Assembly (NCBI RefSeq): GCF_000381545.1
Contig: NZ_KB906673.1
Span: 248,001-312,000, forward strand
Source of the DNA: Rhodonellum psychrophilum GCM71 = DSM 17998
Lineage (GTDB): Bacteria; Bacteroidota; Bacteroidia; Cytophagales; Cyclobacteriaceae
Reading direction: 5' to 3'
DNA length: 64,000 nucleotides
Of the stretch, positions 35,923 to 45,744 are shown one piece after another (positions within the stretch are counted from its first letter, which is position 1; every line of letters begins with the position of its first letter). The notes beneath the pieces are model-generated. The model ran no database searches, had not been told where the DNA came from, and saw only the letters and a list, made by a program, of their open reading frames with translations. Position numbers and translations under genes: made by a program.

Positions 35923-36696
35923 ATGAAAATCTCTTTTTATAAATACCAAGGAACCGGCAACGATTTTGTCATGATCGATGACCGTTCGGAAAGTTTTCCT
36001 GATCAGGATCTCTCCTTGGTTGGGCAGCTTTGCGACCGAAGGTTTGGGATAGGGGCAGACGGGCTTATTTTGATCAGAAATAAGGCGGATTTTGACTTCG
36101 AGATGATCTATTTCAATGCTGATGGTTCCAAGAGCATGTGTGGAAATGGTGCAAGGTGCGCGGTTGCCTTTTCAAAATTCCTCGGAATAATTGAAAAAAA
36201 CACGAGCTTTTTAGCCATCGATGGTCCACATCAAGCCACCTTGAACGATGGACTGGTGGAATTGGGAATGTCCCCGGTCAGCAGTCTTGCCAATATGGGG
36301 CAGGATTATTTTGTGAATACAGGGTCTCCGCACCATATCCGCTATGTGGAGAATGTGTTGGATTATCCGGTAGTCGAGCAGGGCGGCCTCATCAGATACA
36401 GCCAAGCCTATGCCCCAAAAGGCACCAACGTCAATTTTGTAAGTCCAATCGCATCGGATGAGATCCATGTCCGGACCTACGAAAGGGGCGTGGAAGACGA
36501 GACACTTTCCTGTGGAACCGGCGTCACGGCATGTGCGTTGGTATTTGGGTATCAAAACGCACTGAATCTGGTCAAAATCAAAACCTTGGGGGGAAACCTC
36601 AAAGTAAAATTCACCAAAAGCGCGGATGGGAGTTTTAAAGACATCCTGTTGATCGGTCCTGCGGAACAGGTTTTCTCAGGGGAAATAACCATTTGA
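35923..36696 (+). CDS. dapF: Diaminopimelate epimerase
   Basis: A 257-residue enzyme converting LL- to meso-diaminopimelate for lysine and peptidoglycan synthesis. The active-site cysteines are in SMCGNGARCAVAF and ETLSCGTGVTACALVF. The start ISFYKYQGTGNDFVMIDDR is the family N-terminus. Two adjacent ATGs (35920, 35923) are possible. An in-frame TTG at 35884 would give an unlikely 13-residue extension. Confidence 0.95.
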   Translation: MKISFYKYQGTGNDFVMIDDRSESFPDQDLSLVGQLCDRRFGIGADGLILIRNKADFDFEMIYFNADGSKSMCGNGARCAVAFSKFLGIIEKNTSFLAIDGPHQATLNDGLVELGMSPVSSLANMGQDYFVNTGSPHHIRYVENVLDYPVVEQGGLIRYSQAYAPKGTNVNFVSPIASDEIHVRTYERGVEDETLSCGTGVTACALVFGYQNALNLVKIKTLGGNLKVKFTKSADGSFKDILLIGPAEQVFSGEITI

Positions 36697-36821
36697 CCAC
36701 CGACAGTGGATGGAGGAAAGTGAGAATTCCAATCCTTTTCCTCCCATATCCGATGCGGTTGGATTATCAATTGTAACAAAAAGACTGTAATTTTAAGGCC
36801 TTATATACACAAGATTAAAAT

Positions 36822-39800
36822 ATGTTAGAATTAATAGCCAAAGGACTGGCAAAAGTATTTGGAACCAAGTCGGCAAGAGATATAAAAGAGTTGTCCCCCA
36901 GAGTACCACTCATCAATGAGGCCTTTGAAAAATTAAAAGGCTTGACGGATGATCAATTGAGGGGAAAAACCGCTGAAATCAAAGCAATCATCAATGGGGA
37001 TCTAAAATCCTTCGATGATAAAATCCTCGAAATAAGGGATAAAATAAATGCATTTGCTCCCGACAAAGTGCATCAAAAAGACGCACTTTTCAACGAAATC
37101 GACAAAATCGAAAAGGAAAGGGATGCAGCATTGGAGGTAGTTTTGGACAAAGTCTTGCCCGAAGCCTTCGCTGTGGTGAAGGAAACCGCCCGAAGGTTCA
37201 AGGAAAACGGGAAATTGGTGGTCACCGCAAATCTTCGAGACAATGAACTTGCCGCCAAAAAGGCAAATGTGGAAATATCGGGTGAAGAAGCCATTTGGCA
37301 CAACAAGTGGCTTGCCGCTGGCACGGAAGTCATTTGGGACATGGTCCATTATGACGTTCAGCTGATCGGAGGAATGGTCCTTCACAAAGGCAAAATAGCC
37401 GAGATGGCAACCGGTGAAGGAAAAACATTGGTTTCGACCCTACCCGCATACCTCAATGCGCTTGCAGGCCGAGGAGTTCATATCGTTACGGTCAATGATT
37501 ACCTCGCCAAAAGGGATTCCGAGTGGAATGCCCCGATTTTTGAATTCCATGGTCTGACCGTGGATTGTATCGACAAATATCAGCCCAACTCCGATGCCAG
37601 GAAAAAGGCCTATGCCTCCGACATCGTCTATGGAACCAACAATGAGTTTGGTTTCGATTACCTCAGGGACAATATGGCCCGTGAAGCCGGGGATTTGGTG
37701 CAGGGGAAACACCATTTTGCCATGATTGATGAGGTCGATTCCGTGTTGATTGATGATGCAAGAACGCCATTGATCATTTCGGGCCCAGTACCGAGAGGTG
37801 ACGAGCATGAGTTTATGGACATGAAACCAAGGGTCTCTACTTTGGTGGACGAACAGCGAAAGTTGGTTCAGGGCTATTTGACCACAGCCAAAAAACTGAT
37901 CTCCGAAGGGAATGAAAAAGAAGGCGGATTGCCGCTGTTCAGGGCTTTCAGGGGAATGCCGAAATACAAACCTTTGATTAAATATCTTTCCGAGCCGGGA
38001 GTAAGGGTCATCTTGCAAAGGACCGAAAACCATTATCTTCAAGACAACAAGCGGATGATGCCAGAGGCCGATGAGCCGCTTTTGTTTATTATTGAAGAAA
38101 AAACCAATACGGTTGAACTGACCGACAACGGTATAGAGGTCATTACCCAGAAAAATGAAAACCCTAGCTTCTTCATCCTTCCGGATATCGGTGTGGAAAT
38201 CGGCGAAATGGAAAAAAATCCAGATTTGGACGATAGGGAAAAACTGATCAGAAAAGAAGAGCTTATCAAGGATTACAGCATAAAAGCCCAAAGAATCCAT
38301 ACCGTAAACCAATTGCTGAAGGCTTATTGTATGTTTGAGAAAGACACCGAATACATCCTTGTAGATGGAAAAGTGAAAATCGTCGATGAGCAAACAGGCC
38401 GTGTAATGGAAGGCAGAAGGTACTCAGATGGCCTTCACCAAGCAATAGAAGCGAAGGAAAACGTGAAAGTGGAAGATGCCACACAAACTTACGCCACGAT
38501 CACCCTTCAGAATTATTTCAGAATGTACCACAAGCTTGCCGGTATGACCGGTACGGCTGAAACGGAAGCGGGTGAGTTCTGGGAAATCTACAAATTGGAT
38601 GTAGTGGTGATTCCGACAAACAGACCGATTATCCGTGAAGACCGGGAAGATATGGTGTTCAAAACCGTCCGGGAAAAATTCAATGCGGTGGCGGATGAGA
38701 TCAAAGTATTGACAGAAGCGGGAAGACCCGTTTTGGTGGGTACCACATCGGTGGAGATTTCCGAAGTACTGAGCAGAATGCTCACCATTAGAAAAATCCA
38801 GCACCAGGTATTGAACGCCAAGCAACATGCCCGCGAAGCCGATATCGTGGCCGAAGCTGGTAAATCGGGAACAGTGACCATTGCCACCAACATGGCGGGT
38901 AGGGGAACGGATATCAAGTTGAGTCCGGAATCCAAAAAAGCCGGTGGTTTGGCCATCGTCGGAACGGAAAGACACGAATCCCGAAGGGTGGATCGTCAGC
39001 TAAGAGGACGTTCAGGTCGTCAGGGAGATGTGGGTTCCACCCAATTTTTTGTGTCCTTGGAAGATAACCTGATGCGCCTTTTCGGTTCGGAAAGAATCGC
39101 CAAATTGATGGACAGAATGGGTCTGGAAGAAGGAGAAGTCATCCAACATTCCATGATCACCAAATCCATAGAGCGGGCACAGCGAAAAGTAGAGGAAAAC
39201 AACTTCGGGGTAAGAAAGCGTTTGTTGGAATACGATGACGTGATGAATTCCCAAAGGGAAGTGGTCTACAGAAGAAGAAAAAATGCGCTCATGGGCGAAA
39301 GGCTGGAACTGGATATCCTCAACATTATGTACGACGTCTGCTCAGACATCGTGGATATGGCGAAAACCACTTCAGATATGGACAATCTCAGAATGAATAT
39401 ATTCACATCCCTCGGGATTGATTATAAATTCTCGGAAACCGATATCAAGGTGAAAGATGCGGGTGCCTTGACCCAAGAATTGTTCAATGCCGCCTATAAA
39501 AATTATGTGGCCAAAAACGGGATGATCTTAGAAAAAGCGCTTCCTGTCTTGAAAGACGTTCATACCCAAAGAGGGGGAACGGTGAAGGAAATCATGGTTC
39601 CTATCACCGATGGGATCAAACAAATCGGCGTGGTGATCAATTTGGGATCTACCATTGAAAACGAGGGAAGGGATCTGATTCGGGCGATAGAAAAAAATGT
39701 AACCCTAGCCATTATTGACCAAAACTGGAAAGAGCACCTAAGAGATATGGATGACTTGAAACAGTCTGTCCAAAATGCGGTTTATGAACAGAAGGATCCA

Positions 39801-40208
39801 CTTTTGATCTATAAATTTGAGGCTTTCCAAATGTTCAAGCGTTTCTTGGGCAAGTTGAATGAGGATGTCATTTCTTTCTTGGCAAAAGCCGAGCTTCCAA
39901 CCCAAGACCCCAACCAAGTAAAGGCAGCACCCGCGCAAGTCAAAAAACCGGTAGAGCCAAAGATTGAAGCTTCAAAGGCAGAGGTCGGAAGTTCGCTCAA
40001 TCCAGGATCAAGCAGACAAGCCGCTGCTGCAGTGGCCAACAGAAGCGCGGCCCCTCAAGTAGTGGCTCCAAGAAAATCAGAAAAAGCGTATGGCCGAAAT
40101 GACAAAGTCACTGTCCAATATAAAGACGGAAACCTCAAGAAAGACGTCAAGTATAAAAGCATCGAAGAAGATGTGGCCATGGGGAAATGTGTGATTTTAG
40201 AACATTAA
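36822..40208 (+). CDS. secA: Preprotein translocase ATPase SecA (long Bacteroidota form)
   Basis: An 1128-residue motor protein. Walker A is MATGEGKTLVSTLPAYLNAL and the DEAD-type motif is MIDEVDSVLIDDARTPLIISG. NBD2 motifs are TNMAGRGTDIKL and DRQLRGRSGRQGD. Compared with E. coli SecA (901 residues), there are insertions after the DEAD motif (about residues 320-440) and in the scaffold region. The C-terminus ends in YKSIEEDVAMGKCVILEH, without the CxCxSGKKYKHC zinc motif; this is usual for the phylum. It drives Sec-dependent export. A SPOR lipoprotein follows at 10 bases. Confidence 0.97.
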   Translation: MLELIAKGLAKVFGTKSARDIKELSPRVPLINEAFEKLKGLTDDQLRGKTAEIKAIINGDLKSFDDKILEIRDKINAFAPDKVHQKDALFNEIDKIEKERDAALEVVLDKVLPEAFAVVKETARRFKENGKLVVTANLRDNELAAKKANVEISGEEAIWHNKWLAAGTEVIWDMVHYDVQLIGGMVLHKGKIAEMATGEGKTLVSTLPAYLNALAGRGVHIVTVNDYLAKRDSEWNAPIFEFHGLTVDCIDKYQPNSDARKKAYASDIVYGTNNEFGFDYLRDNMAREAGDLVQGKHHFAMIDEVDSVLIDDARTPLIISGPVPRGDEHEFMDMKPRVSTLVDEQRKLVQGYLTTAKKLISEGNEKEGGLPLFRAFRGMPKYKPLIKYLSEPGVRVILQRTENHYLQDNKRMMPEADEPLLFIIEEKTNTVELTDNGIEVITQKNENPSFFILPDIGVEIGEMEKNPDLDDREKLIRKEELIKDYSIKAQRIHTVNQLLKAYCMFEKDTEYILVDGKVKIVDEQTGRVMEGRRYSDGLHQAIEAKENVKVEDATQTYATITLQNYFRMYHKLAGMTGTAETEAGEFWEIYKLDVVVIPTNRPIIREDREDMVFKTVREKFNAVADEIKVLTEAGRPVLVGTTSVEISEVLSRMLTIRKIQHQVLNAKQHAREADIVAEAGKSGTVTIATNMAGRGTDIKLSPESKKAGGLAIVGTERHESRRVDRQLRGRSGRQGDVGSTQFFVSLEDNLMRLFGSERIAKLMDRMGLEEGEVIQHSMITKSIERAQRKVEENNFGVRKRLLEYDDVMNSQREVVYRRRKNALMGERLELDILNIMYDVCSDIVDMAKTTSDMDNLRMNIFTSLGIDYKFSETDIKVKDAGALTQELFNAAYKNYVAKNGMILEKALPVLKDVHTQRGGTVKEIMVPITDGIKQIGVVINLGSTIENEGRDLIRAIEKNVTLAIIDQNWKEHLRDMDDLKQSVQNAVYEQKDPLLIYKFEAFQMFKRFLGKLNEDVISFLAKAELPTQDPNQVKAAPAQVKKPVEPKIEASKAEVGSSLNPGSSRQAAAAVANRSAAPQVVAPRKSEKAYGRNDKVTVQYKDGNLKKDVKYKSIEEDVAMGKCVILEH

Positions 40209-40218
40209 TCAAATCAAT

Positions 40219-40761
40219 ATGAAAAATAGGCTTTGGAGTGGGATCATCATATTGGTATTGATGGGGTCATGTAATCTTATCAAAAAAAGCAGTGCTCCAG
40301 CAGATGCCTACAAAGGATATCAGGAGGACCTTTCGGATTCCAGAATTACCTTTGAAACCCAACCCGCTCCAAATGTGGTGGATGAAAGCAGGTTTGAAGG
40401 TGGTGAACTTGCCATTGACAAGGATTTGGATCAGGCACTGACCCGATTTGCCAATAACAATAAAGCGGAAAGGTATTACAGTGGATTTACCGTTTTGGTT
40501 TATAGTGGAGTGGACAGGAACCTTGCCTTCAAAACCCGTAATGAACTCTATACAAATTTCCCCGAAATCAAGTTCGACCTGCAGTACCAGCAGCCACGGT
40601 ATTTGTTGAAAGTGGGTAAGTTCATCAACCGAATCGAAGCCCAAGCCTATTATTTTAAACTTAAGGATAGTTTTCCTTCGGCCCGAATCATTCAAGATCG
40701 GTTCCAAAGAGATGAAAATTTCTCCTCAGATGAAAATCAGAATGCTGAAAAACAGGATTAA
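40219..40761 (+). CDS. SPOR-domain lipoprotein
   Basis: A 180-residue protein with a lipoprotein signal ending LVLMGSCNLI. Residues about 85-160 resemble a SPOR domain (YSGFTVLVYSGVDRNLAFK, then RYLLKVGKFINRIEAQAYY), which binds denuded peptidoglycan glycan strands at division sites. It follows secA by 10 bases and overlaps the next gene's start by 20 bases, so the three are likely one unit. Confidence 0.8.
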   Translation: MKNRLWSGIIILVLMGSCNLIKKSSAPADAYKGYQEDLSDSRITFETQPAPNVVDESRFEGGELAIDKDLDQALTRFANNNKAERYYSGFTVLVYSGVDRNLAFKTRNELYTNFPEIKFDLQYQQPRYLLKVGKFINRIEAQAYYFKLKDSFPSARIIQDRFQRDENFSSDENQNAEKQD

Positions 40762-41929
40762 AAGCCTCGCCCAAGAATTCAAAACCGAAATAATTTCCAA
40801 CCGAAGACACCTGCATGCCCACCCTGAGCTTTCGTTTCAGGAGCACAATACCGCAGCCTTTGTAGAGGCCCAACTCCAAAGTTATGGCATCTCTGAAATG
40901 GAGCGAAAGGCCGAAACAGGAATTGTGGTCCTTATCAAAGGAAAGAATCCCGACAAAAAAACAGTGGCACTTCGTGGAGATATGGATGCCCTTCCCATCG
41001 TGGAGCAAAATGATGTCCCCTACAAATCCATTCATCCAGGAGTCATGCATGCCTGTGGGCATGATGTGCACACCGCGTCCCTGCTGGGAGTGGCCAAGAT
41101 CCTGAATGAAATCAAAGACCAATTCGAAGGGACGGTTAAGCTTATCTTCCAGCCAGGTGAAGAACTTATTCCCGGCGGTGCTTCGCTCATGATCAAGGAC
41201 AAGGTTCTGGAAAACCCAAAACCTTCCGGGATTATTGGGCAGCATGTGATGCCATTGATCCCTGTGGGAAAGGTAGGCTTCAGAAAAGGAATGTACATGG
41301 CCAGTGCCGATGAACTCTACATTACCGTAAAGGGAAAAGGTGGCCACGGCGCCATGCCGGAAACACTTGTGGATCCGGTTTTGATCGCTGCACACATGAT
41401 CGTCGCCCTCCAACAGGTGGTCAGCAGAAATGCTTCCCCAAAAACCCCTTCTGTTCTGTCCTTTGGCAGAATTGAAGCACTTGGAGCAACCAACATCATT
41501 CCCAATGAAGTGAAAATACAAGGAACCTTCAGGACCCTGGATGAAGCTTGGAGAGCAAAAGCCCATGGTCACATGGTCAAGATTGCAACAGGAATAGCGG
41601 AAGGAATGGGCGGAACCGTCGATTTTGAAGTTAGAAAAGGATATCCATTTCTAAAAAATTCACCCGAACTTACCGGAAGGGCACAGCAGGCAGCAATAGA
41701 TTATCTTGGCGAAGAAAATGTGTTGGACCTAGATATTTGGATGGCCGCTGAGGATTTTTCCTATTATACCCAGGAAATTGATGGCTGCTTTTATCGCCTT
41801 GGGACAAGAAATGAGGCAAAAGGAATTGTTTCCGGTGTCCATACACCCACCTTTGACATTGATGAAAATGCCCTTGAAATCGGCGCTGGTCTGATGGCTT
41901 GGCTTGCCTTAAACGAACTTGCTTCCTGA
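40742..41929 (+). CDS. M20-family metallo-amidohydrolase (IAA-amino-acid/N-acyl hydrolase type)
   Basis: A 395-residue peptidase-fold hydrolase. RRHLHAHPELSFQEHNTAAF opens the domain. Metal-binding and catalytic residues lie in LRGDMDALPI, HACGHDVHTA, FQPGEE and the final HTPTFDIDENAL. The lid domain has GKGGHGAMPE. Relatives remove N-acyl or aminoacyl groups from amino acids (hippurate hydrolase, IAA-Leu hydrolase). I start at the ATG at 40742; two earlier in-frame ATGs (40712, 40730) lie further inside the SPOR gene. Export signals are absent. Confidence 0.9.
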   Translation: MLKNRIKSLAQEFKTEIISNRRHLHAHPELSFQEHNTAAFVEAQLQSYGISEMERKAETGIVVLIKGKNPDKKTVALRGDMDALPIVEQNDVPYKSIHPGVMHACGHDVHTASLLGVAKILNEIKDQFEGTVKLIFQPGEELIPGGASLMIKDKVLENPKPSGIIGQHVMPLIPVGKVGFRKGMYMASADELYITVKGKGGHGAMPETLVDPVLIAAHMIVALQQVVSRNASPKTPSVLSFGRIEALGATNIIPNEVKIQGTFRTLDEAWRAKAHGHMVKIATGIAEGMGGTVDFEVRKGYPFLKNSPELTGRAQQAAIDYLGEENVLDLDIWMAAEDFSYYTQEIDGCFYRLGTRNEAKGIVSGVHTPTFDIDENALEIGAGLMAWLALNELAS

Positions 41930-41989
41930 CCGATCTTTTGAACCGGACAAAACGCCCATAAAAAAATCACCCTTTATATTCTCCCAAAT

Positions 41990-42766
41990 ATGCAGAAATC
42001 AAAAATTTCAATTCTCACCCTTATTCTCTCCATTTCCCTTATCTCCCAGTCTTTTGCATGGGGACCTGTTGGACATTATGTGATCGGAGCCATTGCAGAA
42101 TGGCAGATGAAGTCTAAAACCGTCAGAAAGGTGGAAGCAATTTTACAGCAACAAACGATCTCTGGAGTGGGCGTCTGGATGGACAATATCCGTTCGGACA
42201 AAAAATACGACTATACCAATACCTGGCATTGGGTCACCACTGTGGATGGGGAATACGATCCTGCAATTCAGGAAAAAGGCGGGGATGCTTATGAGGCTTT
42301 TCTGAGAATCAAGGCAAATTTGAAAAAAGGAGGCCTTTCTCCAGAAGAGGAAAGAGACCAGTTGAGAATGCTGATCCACATTGTTGGGGATTTGCACCAA
42401 CCTTTTCATGTTGGCAAACCTGGTGACCGTGGTGGAAATGACGTGAAAGTGAGTTTTTTCAACAAAGAGACGAATATCCACGCGATTTGGGATTCTGACC
42501 TGATCGAAGGAAAGAAAATGAGTTATACCGAGATCTCTCGCGAACTGAAAAAAAGGATCAACCCAACCGTGTCCCAAAAATACAATGCCGCAACTCCCGC
42601 AGACTGGCTTAGAGAAGCCGCCGCGATGAGGCCGGACATGTATGATATCCCTGAAAATGGGAGAATCGGTTATGAATATATCTACAAACATTACCACCAC
42701 GTGGAGGAAAGACTGACCGCTGCGGGAATCAGATTGGCCAAGGTCTTGGAAGAGATTTACGGATAA
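41990..42766 (+). CDS. S1/P1-type secreted nuclease
   Basis: A 258-residue zinc nuclease. The signal peptide ends at SFA and the mature protein starts with WGPVGHYVIG, in which Trp1 and His6 bind the zinc cluster. Further ligands are seen in DNIRSD, WHWVTT, HIVGDLHQPFHVG and RGGNDVKV, ending in HAIWDSDLI. It degrades single-stranded DNA/RNA outside the cytoplasm for phosphate or nucleobase scavenging. A terminator follows. Confidence 0.92.
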   Translation: MQKSKISILTLILSISLISQSFAWGPVGHYVIGAIAEWQMKSKTVRKVEAILQQQTISGVGVWMDNIRSDKKYDYTNTWHWVTTVDGEYDPAIQEKGGDAYEAFLRIKANLKKGGLSPEEERDQLRMLIHIVGDLHQPFHVGKPGDRGGNDVKVSFFNKETNIHAIWDSDLIEGKKMSYTEISRELKKRINPTVSQKYNAATPADWLREAAAMRPDMYDIPENGRIGYEYIYKHYHHVEERLTAAGIRLAKVLEEIYG

Positions 42767-42787
42767 CCTGTTTTTAGGTGGGAAAAA

Positions 42788-42824
42788 AAAGCCATTGCCC
42801 GTTTCAGGCAATGGCTTTTTTTAT
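42788..42824 (+). terminator. Terminator after the S1/P1 nuclease gene
   Basis: AAAGCCATTGCC and GGCAATGGCTTT form a 12-bp stem with a 7-base loop and a long T-run. Confidence 0.88.
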
Positions 42825-42875
42825 TCCCTCAGGAATGCATTTTCTGCCAAAAGGAAGGATTTGATCTTAGATTGG

Positions 42876-42980
42876 TTTGAACCCGAGAGATGCATTGGGT
42901 TTCCAAATGGGATTGAAACTGAAAGAAAATCAGACAATCTCAGGCTGTAATGCCATTCGCAATGCATAATACGGGTTGAA
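42876..42980 (+). repeat. Dispersed intergenic repeat, copy B (about 105 bp, internally deleted)
   Basis: Left end TTTGAACCCGAGAGATGCAT and right end AATGCATAATACGGGTTGAA are inverted-repeat termini. The TTGGGTTTCCAAAT box and the TCAGGCTGTAAT segment match copies A and C, but about 70 central bases present in those copies are missing. It lies between a plus-strand nuclease gene and a convergent minus-strand gene; the rest of the 333-base gap holds only the terminator. Confidence 0.75.
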
Positions 42981-43099
42981 TGTTTCTCGCCGAAACCGAA
43001 TAAGATCATGTTGTTGGTATTCACCTAAAGACCATCTTTCCCAATTTTTCTACCGATATACAAAGGTCTAAAAGGCTATTGGCCACCTTTATTCCTTGA

Positions 43100-44224
43100 T
43101 TATTTGTCAAAGGAAATCCTGTAGCCATGTAGACCGGGATATGGATTTGGATTTGCCCATACATCAAAAAAAGATCCTGTTTGCTCTTGAAAACCTGTAC
43201 CAACAAGTAGCGTTTTGGAAAGTATTGTGAGGAGGTTCAATTTTGAGTTTTCAACAAGTGTCACACTGGGTTGCCCTTTAAAATCCATTTGGATTCTCCT
43301 TTTATGACTGACGTTCTTGATCACATATTTGGAATCTACCTCATCCAATTCAAAATGAATGGTTTCTTCCTTGAGGTGTGCGCTTATCCCTGCAAGGTTT
43401 TTTGAGGCAAGATTGGACGTCAAAAAATAGGCTCTCAGTCCCTTTTCATTTTTCCAAACCGTGATTTTCTGGATCTTAAATGTATGCTTATCTATCCATA
43501 TTTCGCCGTCCTCATGCTGTCTGTTGCTTTTTGACTTCACGAGAATCCGGTAATGATTTTCAAATTCACCATCCAATTCATAGGCGTATTTTTTCATATT
43601 GGGACCAAAAAAGAAACTTGGCATCGATCCGGCTTCGTAAAAAAAATTATTGCTTAGCCAAAATCCATTATTGAGGATGAGGTTTTCATTTTCCTTCCAA
43701 AAACTACTATCCTCTACCTGCATATCGTGAATGGAAAACTGGGGAAAACCTTTTCTGACATGTGCTTTGTACCGATCAAAAACAGCAAAACGTTTTGCCT
43801 CTTTTTTTGTGCTTCCGGAATGAATAACAACTTCATTGCCATACTCGTACCTGGTCGTGGAAGGAAACCAATGGTAAGCTTTCCAAAATAAGGCTGCCGA
43901 GTTTTCCACAATCTGGTGCGCCGTCAATGAAACAAGCTCGAATTCAGGCAGCTCATAGGTCAATGATTCCATTATTATTTCTATCGGTTGCTCTGGGTCC
44001 TTTACGAGAAAATCCTTTGTGAAAAATCCGAGGGATTGGAAGGTTAAATTACGGTCCTCATTCAACAACACCGTGAATTCACCAGAGTTGTTGCTTACGC
44101 TGAAATGGTCTCCTGAGGCCACCAAAACACTTGGAATTGGCCTTCCATCTCGATCTTTCACAATACCATGAACGCGTGGCAACGCGATTCCCCACAACGC
44201 CAAAAGTATAAAAATCAGCTGCAT
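43100..44224 (-). CDS. Exported protein with CarboxypepD-like domain, function unknown
   Basis: A 374-residue protein. A signal peptide (MQLIFILLALWGIALPRVHG) leads into a short carboxypeptidase-regulatory-like domain (VHGIVKDRDGRPIPSVLVAS, then NNSGEFTVLL), residues about 17-90. The rest is a beta-rich body with many aromatic residues and no catalytic motif I know. The GEIWIDKHTFKIQKITVW segment resembles outer-membrane-lipoprotein-sorting-like domains. It starts one base after the beta-propeller gene stop, so both form one unit. Confidence 0.75.
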   Translation of the reverse strand: MQLIFILLALWGIALPRVHGIVKDRDGRPIPSVLVASGDHFSVSNNSGEFTVLLNEDRNLTFQSLGFFTKDFLVKDPEQPIEIIMESLTYELPEFELVSLTAHQIVENSAALFWKAYHWFPSTTRYEYGNEVVIHSGSTKKEAKRFAVFDRYKAHVRKGFPQFSIHDMQVEDSSFWKENENLILNNGFWLSNNFFYEAGSMPSFFFGPNMKKYAYELDGEFENHYRILVKSKSNRQHEDGEIWIDKHTFKIQKITVWKNEKGLRAYFLTSNLASKNLAGISAHLKEETIHFELDEVDSKYVIKNVSHKRRIQMDFKGQPSVTLVENSKLNLLTILSKTLLVGTGFQEQTGSFFDVWANPNPYPGLHGYRISFDK

Positions 44225-44225
44225 C

Positions 44226-45329
44226 CTATAGAAATTTGATTTTTACAATGGCAAAGAGTGCCTCACCCATTAATATATTTTGTAAGTCAAAGGGTAGGTC
44301 TTGATTCCCACCGGCAAGCAAGGGGCGTAAATAGTCCAAGTCAAGCACTGTGATCAACCCTTCCTGATACTCGAAATTATAATTCATCAACATAAATTGA
44401 TACAGGAAAGAAGGGATGTCTTTTCCGAATCCCAAAGCAAATAATTTATCGGATTCAAAATCAAAATACCTAAAATTCGTATCCTCCCCGTTGAGGAAAT
44501 GGAAAAAAAGCTTTCCTTTTGCGTAAGACATTCCATCCATACCCGTAATGAATTTATCCTCCCCTGAAATTTTAGAGTTGTTAAAAGCTTCAATGGAAAA
44601 CAGCTTGGATTTAAAATCAAGATTTACCACTGTTTCAACATTACCAGATCCATCCAACTTATAAATGTTATTGTCAAAAGGTGGGGCAAAGTAGGTGTCA
44701 GCTCCATTGATCGCATAGTTCCTGATTCTATCCTGCACGAGTATTGGCTCTTCCCTAAAAGGAATTTGAAAAGATTGAACAGTATATTTCTGGCGATCCA
44801 TATAGGCCAAATTAAAATTTTGGCCATCGTCCATCACTTGTTGCCCCAAATCACACATCATTCCTCCATCATTCACAAAAAGCATGGAGAGAACAGGGAA
44901 ATCGGAATTTTGACTGCCCAAATACTCCCCGCTCATCGAAAAGCGTTCAAATTTATTTCCCAAGACAAACAACACCATCTCCTCTTTTTGTTCATCAATG
45001 ATGAAGTCCCAGATCGCCGTGCTTTCAAATGACTTGATGGTCCTCATGTATTCACCAGTCAATCCATACACCTGAACACTTTTGGTGAAAGTTGGGTCAA
45101 GAATAAATATTTGGTTTTCAAAAACAGAAATCCTTTCAACCTCACCAAATCCCGAAGAATGGTGGAATTCCAGCGGGATTATTTCTATGTTCTCAATTAA
45201 GTCCCCAAAAAAGATTTTTTCTTCGGGATCCATTGCATCGACAAGCGCTGGTGAGGAACCTCCGCATGAAAATGACGCCATCGAACACACAATCAAGCCC
45301 ATCACAAATACAGATTTTATCCATTTCAT
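44226..45329 (-). CDS. 6-bladed beta-propeller lipoprotein
   Basis: A 367-residue protein with a lipobox signal (VCSMASFSCGGSS). The opening FGDLIENIEIIPLEF followed by VERISVFENQIFILDPTFTK and VQVYGLTGEYMRTI is typical of the Bacteroidota 6-bladed propeller family (BF3164/DUF4934-like). These are cell-surface or periplasmic proteins of mostly unknown function. It is co-transcribed with the CarboxypepD-like protein downstream. The 415-base region upstream contains a palindrome at 45470-45483. Confidence 0.85.
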   Translation of the reverse strand: MKWIKSVFVMGLIVCSMASFSCGGSSPALVDAMDPEEKIFFGDLIENIEIIPLEFHHSSGFGEVERISVFENQIFILDPTFTKSVQVYGLTGEYMRTIKSFESTAIWDFIIDEQKEEMVLFVLGNKFERFSMSGEYLGSQNSDFPVLSMLFVNDGGMMCDLGQQVMDDGQNFNLAYMDRQKYTVQSFQIPFREEPILVQDRIRNYAINGADTYFAPPFDNNIYKLDGSGNVETVVNLDFKSKLFSIEAFNNSKISGEDKFITGMDGMSYAKGKLFFHFLNGEDTNFRYFDFESDKLFALGFGKDIPSFLYQFMLMNYNFEYQEGLITVLDLDYLRPLLAGGNQDLPFDLQNILMGEALFAIVKIKFL

Positions 45330-45744
45330 TATTTTTTGATTTAAAGACTCTCCCCATTCACACCATAGGGGCAGGCGTAAATCTCCAAAAAGTAAGCTTT
45401 ACCGGTAATTTAACCTTTCATGAACTAAATTACCACCCACCTATTAATTAATCCTAACTCTTAAAAACAATTAGTCGACTAATCTCAATGTGAGGTGAGA
45501 AATAAAAAACAGAACTGTAACCAAAAATTGTCTTGATAACTTAAATCCGGCACGCTTAAACCCGAAATAGGTAAAAACCCACTATGGTTGATCTCCAAAA
45601 CCAAACTCTTTCCAAGGCACATCCTTGTCCCCAAAGACCCTCTTCTCCAATAGCCTTGGAATAAACTTCAAGATTATGTCAAAAAAGAAGAAATTAATCC
45701 CCCTTTCCTTTTTAATTTGAGCCTATAATCCAAACAATGTAACC
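45330..45744. other. Gene-free region between the propeller gene and recG
   Basis: No convincing reading frame. It contains the perfect 14-bp palindrome ATTAGTCGACTAAT at 45470-45483, whose core TAGTCGACTA also occurs at 48083-48092. A short match CTTAAACCCGAAAT (about 45554-45567) to the left end of repeat copy A may be a remnant. Promoters for the two divergent genes should lie here, but no clear TAnnTTTG box was seen. Confidence 0.4.

Noticed and set aside
37440-38393. 317-codon minus-strand frame inside secA
   Set aside because: Antisense shadow of a strongly conserved gene; no start context and low-quality composition.
40688-41572. 294-codon minus-strand frame inside the amidohydrolase gene
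   Set aside because: Antisense shadow; the plus-strand protein has complete M20 motifs.
45554-45567. Possible fourth copy of the dispersed repeat (CTTAAACCCGAAAT)
   Set aside because: Only 14 bases match the left end; no right end or internal box follows, so it is at best a remnant and may be chance.
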